DNA of 21,700 bases, from assembly GCA_005223375.1 (NCBI GenBank), contig RXOD01004480.1:1-21700 (forward strand), written 5' to 3'. The notes under the pieces are model-generated. The model did not search any database. It was not told the origin of the DNA and worked only from the letters and a program-made list of their open reading frames with translations. The translations under genes and the position numbers were made by a program. Source of the stretch: Amoebophrya sp. AT5.2. Lineage: Eukaryota > Sar > Dinophyceae > Syndiniales > Amoebophryaceae. This document shows, piece by piece, positions 1 through 8,700 of the stretch; position 1 is the stretch's first letter; each line of letters begins with the position of its first letter.

Positions 1-178
1 TAGCACCGCAATGCGACGGGCAGAAGGTGCAAGAATGAGGTCGGTCATTTTTCTCTGTTGTCTTGTATTTTGTCCTGTATTTCGTCTCGTATTCGGTCGC
101 GGCAGTCGGCGAATCATCTACCTGGCAGAAATGCCGCCAAAAAAGGGCTTTTAACCCCTCTAATACGCCCTGTTCCAG

Positions 179-484
179 GACGGCAAGCTGTCCGCGGACC
201 TGTGCTACGAGAAGAACTACTGCGGGAAGGAGGAAGGCCAGAACAAGAAGAAGAAGATCGCGAAGCGGGCCAAGAAGGAAAAGAAGAAAGAAAAAACGCC
301 GGTGGTGAACGCTCAGAAAAAGATGAGCGTGGACGCGTACCTGACAAAGCTGGCGCGCACGCTGCAGTCCGAGCCGGCGCGGTTCACGAAGGCGCGGACG
401 GAGCAGCAGTGGGCGGACACCTTCGCCCAGATCCCGGTCATGCCGGGAGTCACGCTGGCGGGACTGGGGAAGGACGAGCTGTAA
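179..484 (+). CDS. Last exon of an unknown Lys-rich protein ending in KDEL (5' part missing)
   Basis: The reading frame is open from a likely splice acceptor (pyrimidine-containing tract ending in CAG at 176-178; an in-frame TAA at 152 closes the frame upstream) to TAA at 482-484, giving about 101 residues. It begins with a Cys pair (LCYEKNYCGK), continues into a strongly basic Lys-rich stretch and ends in a helical region whose last four residues are KDEL. KDEL at a C-terminus is the classical ER-retrieval signal, so a lumenal ER protein is inferred; the missing N-terminus should then carry a signal peptide. The Cys pair loosely recalls the C-terminal part of saposin-like canopy proteins, but this is only a lead. 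The stop overlaps a GTAAGC sequence at 481 that could be a splice donor, in which case KDEL would not be the end. I do not recognise the family. Confidence 0.45.
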   Translation, partial: DGKLSADLCYEKNYCGKEEGQNKKKKIAKRAKKEKKKEKTPVVNAQKKMSVDAYLTKLARTLQSEPARFTKARTEQQWADTFAQIPVMPGVTLAGLGKDEL

Positions 485-1095
485 GCAATAGTGATAAGCT
501 TAGATGTTGGCTGAAGAGTTCGATTTATTTGGGGAGGCAGGAAGGTGGAGGGACGGGAGGAAAATGAGATTTCACGGTAGGATCAGGACGACAACGAAGG
601 ATTGTTTGTACGTACAGGAAGAAGATTTTCATCGCACTCCCTTCAAAGATGTAGAAAAAGCGACATTGTGATTCTCTCAGATGCTACTTGTACGACCAAA
701 AAGTTTTGCGGAAGCGAAATTATTTCTCTTTAAACGTGTCGACTGGAGGAAAGCCGTTGTGCTCTTCGTCAAAAAACCTGCGCGTGAGGATGTAAGAATT
801 CGCAAGATTTGGCTTCGAAGAAAAGCGCTCCCAATAGCAGCATGCAAGCTGGGCAAGGCGTAATGGCACTCACTGGGCATGTTCTGCCCGTGCCTGGACA
901 CAACAAGAGTGTGTTTTTCTACCACCTACATGGACCTGAGTGTCGTCCGCGTCGATCACGACTCTAGTACCAAATGTTGAGTCTCGAGAGTGAGAGATAC
1001 CAGAGAGCCGCTGCGAAGGACAGACTAAGTAGCGCGTTCTCGCTGAAGAAGAGTAGCTGGACGAAGAGGACCTCTAGACGGACAAGCGGACCAGA
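485..1095. other. Intergenic gap, no supported gene
   Basis: This 611-base stretch separates the KDEL protein from PIG-V. A 60-codon ATG frame (681-863) follows a TTCTCTCAG sequence, but its basic, compositionally odd product resembles nothing I know, and the minus-strand frame over it is no better. I see no RNA gene or repeat. It presumably holds the 3' end of the first gene and the promoter and 5' leader of the next. Confidence 0.5.
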
Positions 1096-2829
1096 ATGTT
1101 TCCGAAGAACACTACTGGTAAGACGCTTGCTTTCTGTGCTCTGTACCTTCTCGCCAAATGCGGTCTCGTTATTGTCGCAGTCCTGTTCGACGCAGTGCTG
1201 CCCGACCACGAGCCCGATGCCTCGGTGCGGAGGTGGCCGGCCGAGAAAAGGACTACCCCTACCGCAAGCTTTGCACGGGGACAGGTCGTTCTTGGACCGC
1301 GAGGCGTCACATGGGTGAAACCATTTGCGCGTTGGGATGCAGCCCAGTTTCTAGAGGTTGCTTGGGATGGCTACCAAGAGGAGACGCAGTTCGCCTTCTT
1401 CCCCTTGTGGCCGTTTTTGATGCGGGGCGCGTCGTGGCTTTTTGTCGTCGTGTGGGGCTGGACCCGCGGCGGGCCCGGGAGCGACGCGATAGACGAGGAG
1501 ACGTTCGCGTCCCTCGGAGTGGCGGTCAATATCTGCTTGGGAGCGGGGACCGCGTTTAGCCTGGGCGGGCTGCTGAAGCGGTTGCGGGGACCTCCGCATG
1601 AGCAAGGTCATGGGCGGCCGGGGAAAGACTCCGAGCATTTATCCGCGCTGGCTCCTCCGCGGACTCCGGAAAATTCGTCATCGGATGATGCGGGCGGAAA
1701 AGCGGCGGCCACGCACCCAGATTCGGCAGGTGTAGTTGTACATCAGCGTCGAGGCAGAAACCGCAGCAGCATGATAAGCAAACGCAGCGATGATCGGCAC
1801 CAAAAAGACGTAGACGAGCCGGAGAAAAGTTTGCTCGAGGCGTGGACAACCAGTGTGTATTTTTGGGCCGCGATCAACCCAGCAACAGTCTTCTTTTCGA
1901 CCAACTACAGCGAGGGCTCCTTCGCATTTTTACACTTCACGGCGTGTTGGCTGCTGGAGAGGGGGTTTTGCCTCCCGGTGATATGCGTATTCTTTTTCCT
2001 CGCCAGCTGCGCGCGGGCAAACGGCGTTCTGGCGTTGATTTTGGTCTTCCTAAACCCAAGGACGTGCCCCCTTGCAGGGTTCGTGCAGGCGGCGCGGTTC
2101 GGCTGCTTGGCAGGGGCAATACTATTCCCGCTTATTGCATGGAACCTTGTAGCAGCGATCAAGTTCTGCAGCGAGTGGCGGGGCGCCGGATCGTTCGCAG
2201 AGATGCTTCCGAGAAACGCGTTATGGCTCGTCGAAACGTCGTTTCGAGATTTGGTCGTGCCGCGAGAGCAGCAATCCATACCTTCATGGACGAGCAGCAG
2301 CGAAGCGACGTCAGATCCGCCATGGTGTGCTGTCCACGAAGGTACTGGCTGGAGCGCGTGGCTGTGCAGGCAAGGCGTGCTACCGGCGTGCGTTCCGAAC
2401 CTGTATTCGTACGTGCAGCAAACGCACTGGAACTGTGGTTTTCTCCGGTACTGGCACCTGAAGCAGGTCCCGAATTTTGCTCTTGCCGCACCGGCGTTTT
2501 TTCTTGTGTACCAGGGTTGTGTGCTGCCGGCGCTGCAACTCACGGTAAAGCAGTTGCGGGGAAATCAAGCGCCGCGACGCGCCGCTTTGCTGAGGCTGCT
2601 CGCACAGAATCCGCTCCTGAAATACAGGATATACACGGCTGTGATTAGCACATTCATTTTGTTCAACGCACACGTTCAAATCGTCACGCGGGTGCTCTGG
2701 GCGAGCTCGCCCGTCATGTACTGGATGGCCTGCGAAAACACGTACTACAGGAGGTACGTGCGCAAGTGGACCTGGTTGTACGCGCCGCTAGGGCTGCTTT
2801 TGCACTGTAATTTCCTTCCGTGGACCTGA
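1096..2829 (+). CDS. PIGV: GPI mannosyltransferase 2 (PIG-V/Gpi18), intronless
   Basis: A 577-residue uninterrupted frame begins at the ATG at 1096. The family (GT76) transfers the second mannose, from dolichol-phosphate mannose, to the glycosylphosphatidylinositol precursor on the lumenal side of the ER membrane. Diagnostic blocks are in order: a hydrophobic N-terminal segment (about 10-32), WDAAQFLEVAWDGY and AFFPLWPF (about 80-107), NPATVFFSTNYSEGSFAFLHF (261-281), SCARANGVLAL (304-314) and HWNCGFLRYWHLKQVPNF (444-461), with several further membrane segments to the C-terminus. The Trp-Asp pair in the first lumenal block is the conserved acidic site of this GT-C enzyme class. The protein is longer than the human enzyme (about 490 residues), mainly because of a hydrophilic basic insert at about 163-248 between two membrane segments. 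It is the only long gene here without an intron. Confidence 0.9.
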   Translation: MFPKNTTGKTLAFCALYLLAKCGLVIVAVLFDAVLPDHEPDASVRRWPAEKRTTPTASFARGQVVLGPRGVTWVKPFARWDAAQFLEVAWDGYQEETQFAFFPLWPFLMRGASWLFVVVWGWTRGGPGSDAIDEETFASLGVAVNICLGAGTAFSLGGLLKRLRGPPHEQGHGRPGKDSEHLSALAPPRTPENSSSDDAGGKAAATHPDSAGVVVHQRRGRNRSSMISKRSDDRHQKDVDEPEKSLLEAWTTSVYFWAAINPATVFFSTNYSEGSFAFLHFTACWLLERGFCLPVICVFFFLASCARANGVLALILVFLNPRTCPLAGFVQAARFGCLAGAILFPLIAWNLVAAIKFCSEWRGAGSFAEMLPRNALWLVETSFRDLVVPREQQSIPSWTSSSEATSDPPWCAVHEGTGWSAWLCRQGVLPACVPNLYSYVQQTHWNCGFLRYWHLKQVPNFALAAPAFFLVYQGCVLPALQLTVKQLRGNQAPRRAALLRLLAQNPLLKYRIYTAVISTFILFNAHVQIVTRVLWASSPVMYWMACENTYYRRYVRKWTWLYAPLGLLLHCNFLPWT

Positions 2830-3359
2830 GCGCGCATTGTCATATTCTATTCCTTCGTACCAGCCAGGACCTCAGGAGACAGCGCGGCAGCGGTCGACGC
2901 ACCCACGCGGCTGCGGTATCGTAAAAATGTGAGAAGCAGATCGTGCGTATGCCTATCGGCATCATTGTAACACCGTAATATCGCCTCCGTTCTTTGAATA
3001 AACCGACTGCACCTGCTCCTGCTGCTGTCTTCCTCCTGCAAGCTGAGCCTGATCTGACGCGTTCTTGTGCAACCTAATTTTCGACCTTTCAATACCGAAA
3101 TGCAGGACCAGGTTCTCGCGCGAAAATGTTTTGTTGTGTTCCGCTGCGGGTCAACAAAGATGAGAAGATCCGCACTTCCATCATCTGCGGATGGTAAGTA
3201 TTGAAGTTTGGAACTTTCGGCCAAAGAATTCTTCGCAGCGTGGCTTTATCGGTGACATTTTGAGCGTGGCTAGGGGTACTCATCTGTCTAGTGCCATAAT
3301 ATCTGCAAAAGAGTATCAGCATCAGATCAGCACCAGAAGTCTTTCGTCCTCCCACCATC
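2830..3359. other. Intergenic gap between PIG-V and SDE2
   Basis: This 530-base stretch lacks a supportable frame; the reverse-strand frames across it lack recognisable features. It contains one AATAAA hexamer at 2997-3002, about 170 bases after the PIG-V stop, which could be a polyadenylation signal, although use of that signal in this organism is unknown. The part nearest 3360 presumably holds the leader of the next gene. Confidence 0.5.
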
Positions 3360-5184
3360 ATGTTAGCCGCGCCAGGAACGTCGTCCCGTTTGGCGTTCGT
3401 CCGCCTCCCTGGGCACGCCCCCCGCCAGCTGCGTTTCGACGGCTCTGAAAGTGGCCTCCACCGGGCGATCAGCGGTGGCTTCGGAATACCGACGGCTTGT
3501 CTCGAGGATGATGAAGCCATCCTCATCTGCGACAGCAAGCGGCCGCACGAGTATCGCAAGAGCGGCTGCGGACTATTCACTGACCACTGCCCCCACGACC
3601 ACTGCAACCGCGCCACCTCCGATGCGGATTCGACGCCTGCTGGGCACGACGCGCACCTGCAGCATGCCCATCAGACGCCACTGCACATGGACGTGGAGGT
3701 TTTGTTTCGGCTGCGGGGCGGCAAGGGCGGTTTCGGCGCACTGCTGAAGAAGCTGACCGGTGGCGGCAAGAAGACGACGAACATGGACGCCATGCGCGAT
3801 CTTAGCGGGCGGCGGCTGCGGCACGCCAAGACGGTGGAGAGGTTCCAAGAGTGGATGCAGAAGAAGAAGGACGAGGATGAGATGGTCGCTATGTTGATGG
3901 ACGGTGAGCTGGCAGAGCCCGAGCTCGCGAAGCGGAAGGAGGTCACCATTGGCGACGACTTCATGTCCAAATTGGAGGAGAGCGGGAAGTCCAAACTGGC
4001 CATGCTGAGGGCCGCGAAGAGCCTGGGAGCGCCGGGTCCAAGTGGGGGGAGCACGGGCGGTGGACGTGGTTTTGCGGTTGGTAGTGGAATTGGCATGCGG
4101 GGGGGGGGCATGAAGCGGTCGGCGACAGAGAGAGACGCGGAAGCAGTAGGGGGCGGCAGTACATCGGACGCGAGCACAGACGTGGACAACAAGCTGAAGC
4201 GCGCAAAAGTGCTCGCAAAAATGGCCGACAGCGGCGCGAACATGGAGAAGATGTTCGCAACGTTCATGGAGGAGTACTACTGATACTTGTCACAACCACA
4301 AGAAATAGAATTTTTTTGGGACATCGAAGGGGATTGATTCGTTTAAGTATATTAATTTTGTTTTAACAATTTTTGACGCGTAGCTGCCGCGTGCTCGTGA
4401 CTTATTTTTCATGAGCCTGAGCCCGGCACCATTCCACTTCGCGTGACCACTTCGTTTAGCATTTTCCTTCAAAAGAATGTGACTTGGGAAAAAAAATTGA
4501 TTTTTTCACAGCGCCTCCGATTCCAGCGTCAGTTCTGACAGTGACGATGCTCTAAACGTGCGGGAGGACGGAGCGCTCCCGGACACGCGGGCGTTCGTGA
4601 AGGACGTCGCGTCCCATTTCGTCGGCGACGGCGGGAGGTCGTCATCCTCTTCTGTCGTTGGGAACAAGAACCCCGTCAGCTTGGCTTCTAGCACCGCGAA
4701 GATGCCACCGCCAGGAGGATCGAGCAGTCCGTCGCGAGCGTCGGCTGCGACAGGTGGGGTGAATATAGGGCAGCCTGCAGAAGCGGGACACACAAGATCC
4801 GATGGCCACGACGCGCATCGACCAAGTAGTGAGTCCCCCAATGGAAACGGCGCCACAGTAACCGGCAGAACTAGCGGGCCAGTAGAAACTGCAGGCGGCG
4901 AGAAGCGAAAGCCGCCCCGGGAGAAGAAGCCACCCTCTGCGCCGCTGGTGGTGGACGAGAAACTTGTAGTTGCGGATCTGAGCCTGTTTTCGTCGGCCAC
5001 GAACATTGCCTCGACTCTCAGCGACGAACAGCTGAAGCACACGTGCGCAAGCCTGGGCCTGAAGCATGGCGGTAGAAGCATAGAGAAGGCGGAAAGGCTG
5101 ATGCTCTACCAAAAGCAAGGGCCGTCCAAGGCGCCAAAGTCCATTTTTGCAGTTGCCCCGCCACAGGGCGGAGGCGCAAAGTAA
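3360..5184 (+). CDS. SDE2: SDE2-like protein: ubiquitin fold, GG-KGG processing site, SAP domain
   Basis: Two exons, 3360-4273 and 4512-5184, join in frame to 528 residues. SDE2 is made as a ubiquitin-fold precursor cut after a di-glycine; the Lys-starting C-terminal part acts in replication-stress control in animals and in pre-mRNA splicing in fission yeast. The family block is unmistakable: LRGGKGGFGALLKKL at about 118-132 with the cut expected after Gly121, then the Sde2 core with KKTTNMDAMRDLSGRRLR at about 137-154, and a charged helix. Exon 2 starts with an acidic Ser/Asp run, crosses a disordered Pro/Ser stretch and ends in a SAP-like motif (DLSLFSS then LKHTCASLGLKHGG, about 461-492), as in the animal protein. 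Exon 1 has a stop at 4281, but the SAP end lies only in exon 2; donor GTACTA at 4274 and acceptor CACAG at 4511 restore the frame. A His/Cys-rich insert (about 70-109) interrupts the ubiquitin-like region. Confidence 0.85.
4274..4511 (+). other. SDE2 intron (phase 2)
   Basis: This 238-base intron begins GTACTACTG and ends TTTTTTCACAG. It is clearly AT-richer than its exons and has T-rich tracts near its 3' end. Splicing gives codon GA|C (Asp) and the join EED-ASDSSVSSDSDD. The donor lacks G at +5. Confidence 0.7.
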
Positions 5185-5792
5185 CGTGGCCAAGAATGAC
5201 AACAACATTGTCGATGTTGCTGCTGATTCCCATCTTTCGACGCGACGCATTTAAGTACTACCCACAAGAACAGTCTCATTCACAGCGATACGACAACATT
5301 TTCGAGCTTTAGAAGGTGGAACGACGCAGCACACCAGCACCCTCCGTCCGGGGCGCATATTTCAGGGTACGCAACCGCTGTTACAAGAGGGTTACCAATG
5401 TTTTTTTAGAGAGAGGCGGTCAGTGCGAGCGAGGCGAAGACCAGTTTCTATGGCTTTTGGTTGCGCTTAACCTTAACAGGGTGGGGCTCGTTGCATGCTT
5501 TGCGTCTTCGTGCAGCATTTGGTCTCTCTTTTCCGCCGAGCAGCCATAGAAACGACTTTGGTACTCCATTTTCACGTAAATTTACGGTCCTACTTGGTTC
5601 CACAACGAGTTGATGACGCATCCCACCTTGCTAAATCGACAATGCGACATAGGATGCGAAGAGCTCGAGCGCATGCACGTTCATCTGCTTCCTCGGTACT
5701 AGCCACAGGCTGATCGCTAGAGCGCAAGCGCAAGCGGAAGCGGTGCTGCGGGTGCTGCTGGGTTGCCGCTGGCCGGTGGGTCGTGGAGAGCA
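5185..5792. other. Intergenic gap between SDE2 and the PhyH-like gene
   Basis: This 608-base stretch shows short frames on both strands (for example 5316-5549 and 5495-5713 on +) with no domain or composition suggesting a gene. I see no repeat or RNA gene. The last part, around 5700-5790, becomes GC-rich with short AGCGGAAGC-like runs just before the next ATG. Confidence 0.5.
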
Positions 5793-8700
5793 ATGCAGTC
5801 GCCCAGTCCGTTTAGCGGGCAGAAGGCCCAGTTGGTGAAGGTGAACGTCCGGCAGACGATTGTGGATACGTACCGCGCGCTCGCGTACGATGTTCGGGTG
5901 GGCAAGGCTTCCCGCTGGGCCATCTTCCAGAGCCGGCTGCCGGGCGTGGCCCTTACGTCGGGCGGGATGCTGGTCGGGTTTCTCCTGATCAACAAGCGCG
6001 GGACGAGCTGCCACGAAGCGGTGCCGCGGGTGGAGCACAGCAGCCTGATGTACGACATGAGCTTCCGCCCCGACCGGGAAATGGGGTTCACCCGGAAGCT
6101 AGAAAGGGCCGCGACGCTGCTCGCGCCGATCCAGCACCACGTGTACTGCTGGATGCAGTCGAAGGTCGACCCGCACGCGCGGGAACGCTGGCTGGGGCTC
6201 ACGAGTCTCCCGAGGGCGGGAGAGGCGGGGGGAGAGGACAACTGCAAGAAAAACGCGGACGAAGAACTGCGGGACGCAAACGTGCCGGACTTTCTGGCGA
6301 ACATCTGGACCGAGCGGGGCTTCCTCTCGCAAAAATTCCTGCACAAGCCGAACCTGGCGCGAGTCTCGATCGACAGCGTCAAAAAAGCACAAGAAACGAT
6401 GGAGTACATGGCGGAAAAATTCGTCGGAGGTATCTTCATTGCTCCGGTCGCAGTTGCGCGAGGTGACTCTGGAATTCTGTGTTTGTCTGTTGCTTGTTGT
6501 GATCCCCGCTTCATCCCCCGTTGCTCTCCTAGGACGGGGCTGCTCCGGCAGATGCCAAGTCTATGGCTTCCTAATGTAAGTATGTTGTTGTGACCACACG
6601 CACACAGTGATGAAAGCTAGTTCGTTCTCACGATGGTCTTCTGGAGTCCGCGAGGTCGCTGGAGACAATACAACTAACCCAGCTCTCTGATTATTGCACA
6701 AAAATTTACGATCGCGCTTCGGATCAAGGGCCTCTCAGCAGTGATGAAAGCTAGTTCGTTCTCACGATGGTCTTCTGTAGTCGGCGACGACGGTGGAGAC
6801 AAAACAACTAACCCAGCTCTCTGACGATTTTTGCACACAAATTTACAATCGCGCTTCGGATCAAGAGCCTCTCAACGGTGATGAAAGCTAGTTCGTTCTC
6901 ACGATGGTCTTCTGTAGTCGGCGACGACGCTGGAGACAAAACAACTAACCCAGCTCTCTGAGTTAGAGGCTCCATTACTCCCTCTCGTCTTTTTTTTCGA
7001 GTACCCTCTCGACGGAGGTTCAATCGATCCTTTCAAAACAGAGGAGATCTGGGACCACATGAAGACGCAGGACAACAAGCTGCAGGGCCTTCTGGATCCT
7101 GGTGTCGACACCCGCACTCGCGACTGCGCCCATGTTGAGGGTACGGACAACCGCACCCTTGTCGACTCTACGTATCCGCACTACAGCTACGCATTTCTGA
7201 AGCAGACCCACGACAGTCTCTCCGAGGTCGGGGTGGTGAAAATCGAGGGGCTCATCCCCTTGGCCGTGATTCGCGACATGCGGCGCAAGTTCGACATCGC
7301 CCCGCTGCGGCACTGCCCCTACGACAAGATCCAGTCCGATTGGCGCGAGGACGTGAAGAAGAACGGGCTTTCTGGCGACGAGCGGGGGGCCAACAGTTGG
7401 TTGTCTACGCGCGACGCGGACGAGTACACGAGCGAGGCTTCCGGGAAGAGCATCCAGCTGTACCACACCTTGAGTGAGTTCGACTGCCGAAGGTTTGATC
7501 CGCAGTACATCATGCAGTTTTCGTACGAAAAAACGCGGGCGCGGGTCTGGAAGGAGAAGCAAAAAAGCCAGAGCGAAAACGCGGACTTCATCGACAGCTC
7601 TGTGGACACCGACCGCATCTGGGCGCGCGGCCCGAAGGCGCTTGATGGGGTTGCCTCCCCAGGCGGTGGTGGTGCCGCCGGCGAAGCCGAGGCGGGCGGA
7701 AGAGCAAGCGCAGGAACTTCGGCGGAGACGCGAACGGCCGGCGCCGGATCGACGCTCACTACCTCCGGCGCAAGCAGGAGCGGTAGCAGTTCGGGGCCCG
7801 CAACTGCTGTTTCGACGGGCAAGAGCGTAGCGAAGAGCGGCTCTCTACTGGAGCAAAACACAACAGCATCGGGAACGACAACTACGACGCATCAGCTCGC
7901 GACCGTCGCCGATGCGGAGCAGCCCGGGGACAATCCGTACCAGCGCGAGCGGAAAAAGCAGTACCTGCAGGCGGACACGAAGTCGAACGTGGGCTTCAAG
8001 GGTCGTCGGTGGGAGACCTTCGACGAGCTCGCGGAGCTGTGGCTGCGAGACTACGACCCGAAAGACGAGAACCCTGTTATCCCGAACTCTGGTACGTGCA
8101 TCGGGCGGACGTACTATTTCATGAAGAACACGCACTTCGAGCGGGCGGTGCAGCCGCTGCTCACTTGTTTAACCCCCCTCGTGAACACGTATTTTGAGAC
8201 CACCGCGGGCGGAAGGGCGCCGTACGTAAGCGGAATCACGCTGGGGGTGTCGAACTCGAGGTGTCTGGACGAGGCCTGGCACCGGGACAGTAAGACGGTA
8301 CTTAGCCTCTTTTAGTAGATAAAAATGGCGCATGGGCATGAGCGAGCCCCAGCAGGCTGTCAGCATTATTCGCTCCTGAGGTCCATGATGTTAATACTTC
8401 GCTTGAAATTGAACTTGGTCTGATTTCAGTCGGTGTATTTCTTTTTGTGCTGCAACTCTGCAACTTGGCCTCGTTTCTCACCAACTTTCTAGACTTGCGA
8501 CTTAGGACTCTTGTTGTGAATGCCCTGCATTCTCATTCGAGGGTTACGGTTGTTAGACTTGAAAGCAAACTCTCCGGAGGGAGTGCTTGGACAGTACAAG
8601 AGTCACAACCGTGTTGGTTAACACAGCCGTGCACTCTGGTATTGTATGAGACATGGTGCTCCGCTGCCACACCTCTTCCGTCGAGGTGTCTGGACGAGGC

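Noticed and set aside
681..863. Small + strand ATG frame (60 codons) after a TTCTCTCAG acceptor-like sequence
   Set aside because: No recognisable domain, composition unlike the neighbouring exons, and no supported link to either flanking gene.
1905..2543. Minus-strand 212-codon frame and the + 1842-2648 frame over PIG-V
   Set aside because: The diagnostic PIG-V blocks are in the 1096-2829 frame; the others overlap it fully and show no family features.
6533..6575. Microexon between a good acceptor (CTCTCCTAG) and a perfect GTAAGT donor
   Set aside because: One frame hits a stop, and the others need unconvincing donors or acceptors on either side. Direct joining of 6429 to 7018 gives a seamless phase-1 join, so the sites look like decoys inside the intron.
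8290..8295. GTAAGA as the donor ending the WHRD exon
   Set aside because: Phase-compatible acceptors (9520, 9574) insert 39 or more residues between the metal motif and the next strand. GTACTT at 8298 with CAG at 9690 gives a compact core. Not excluded without cDNA.
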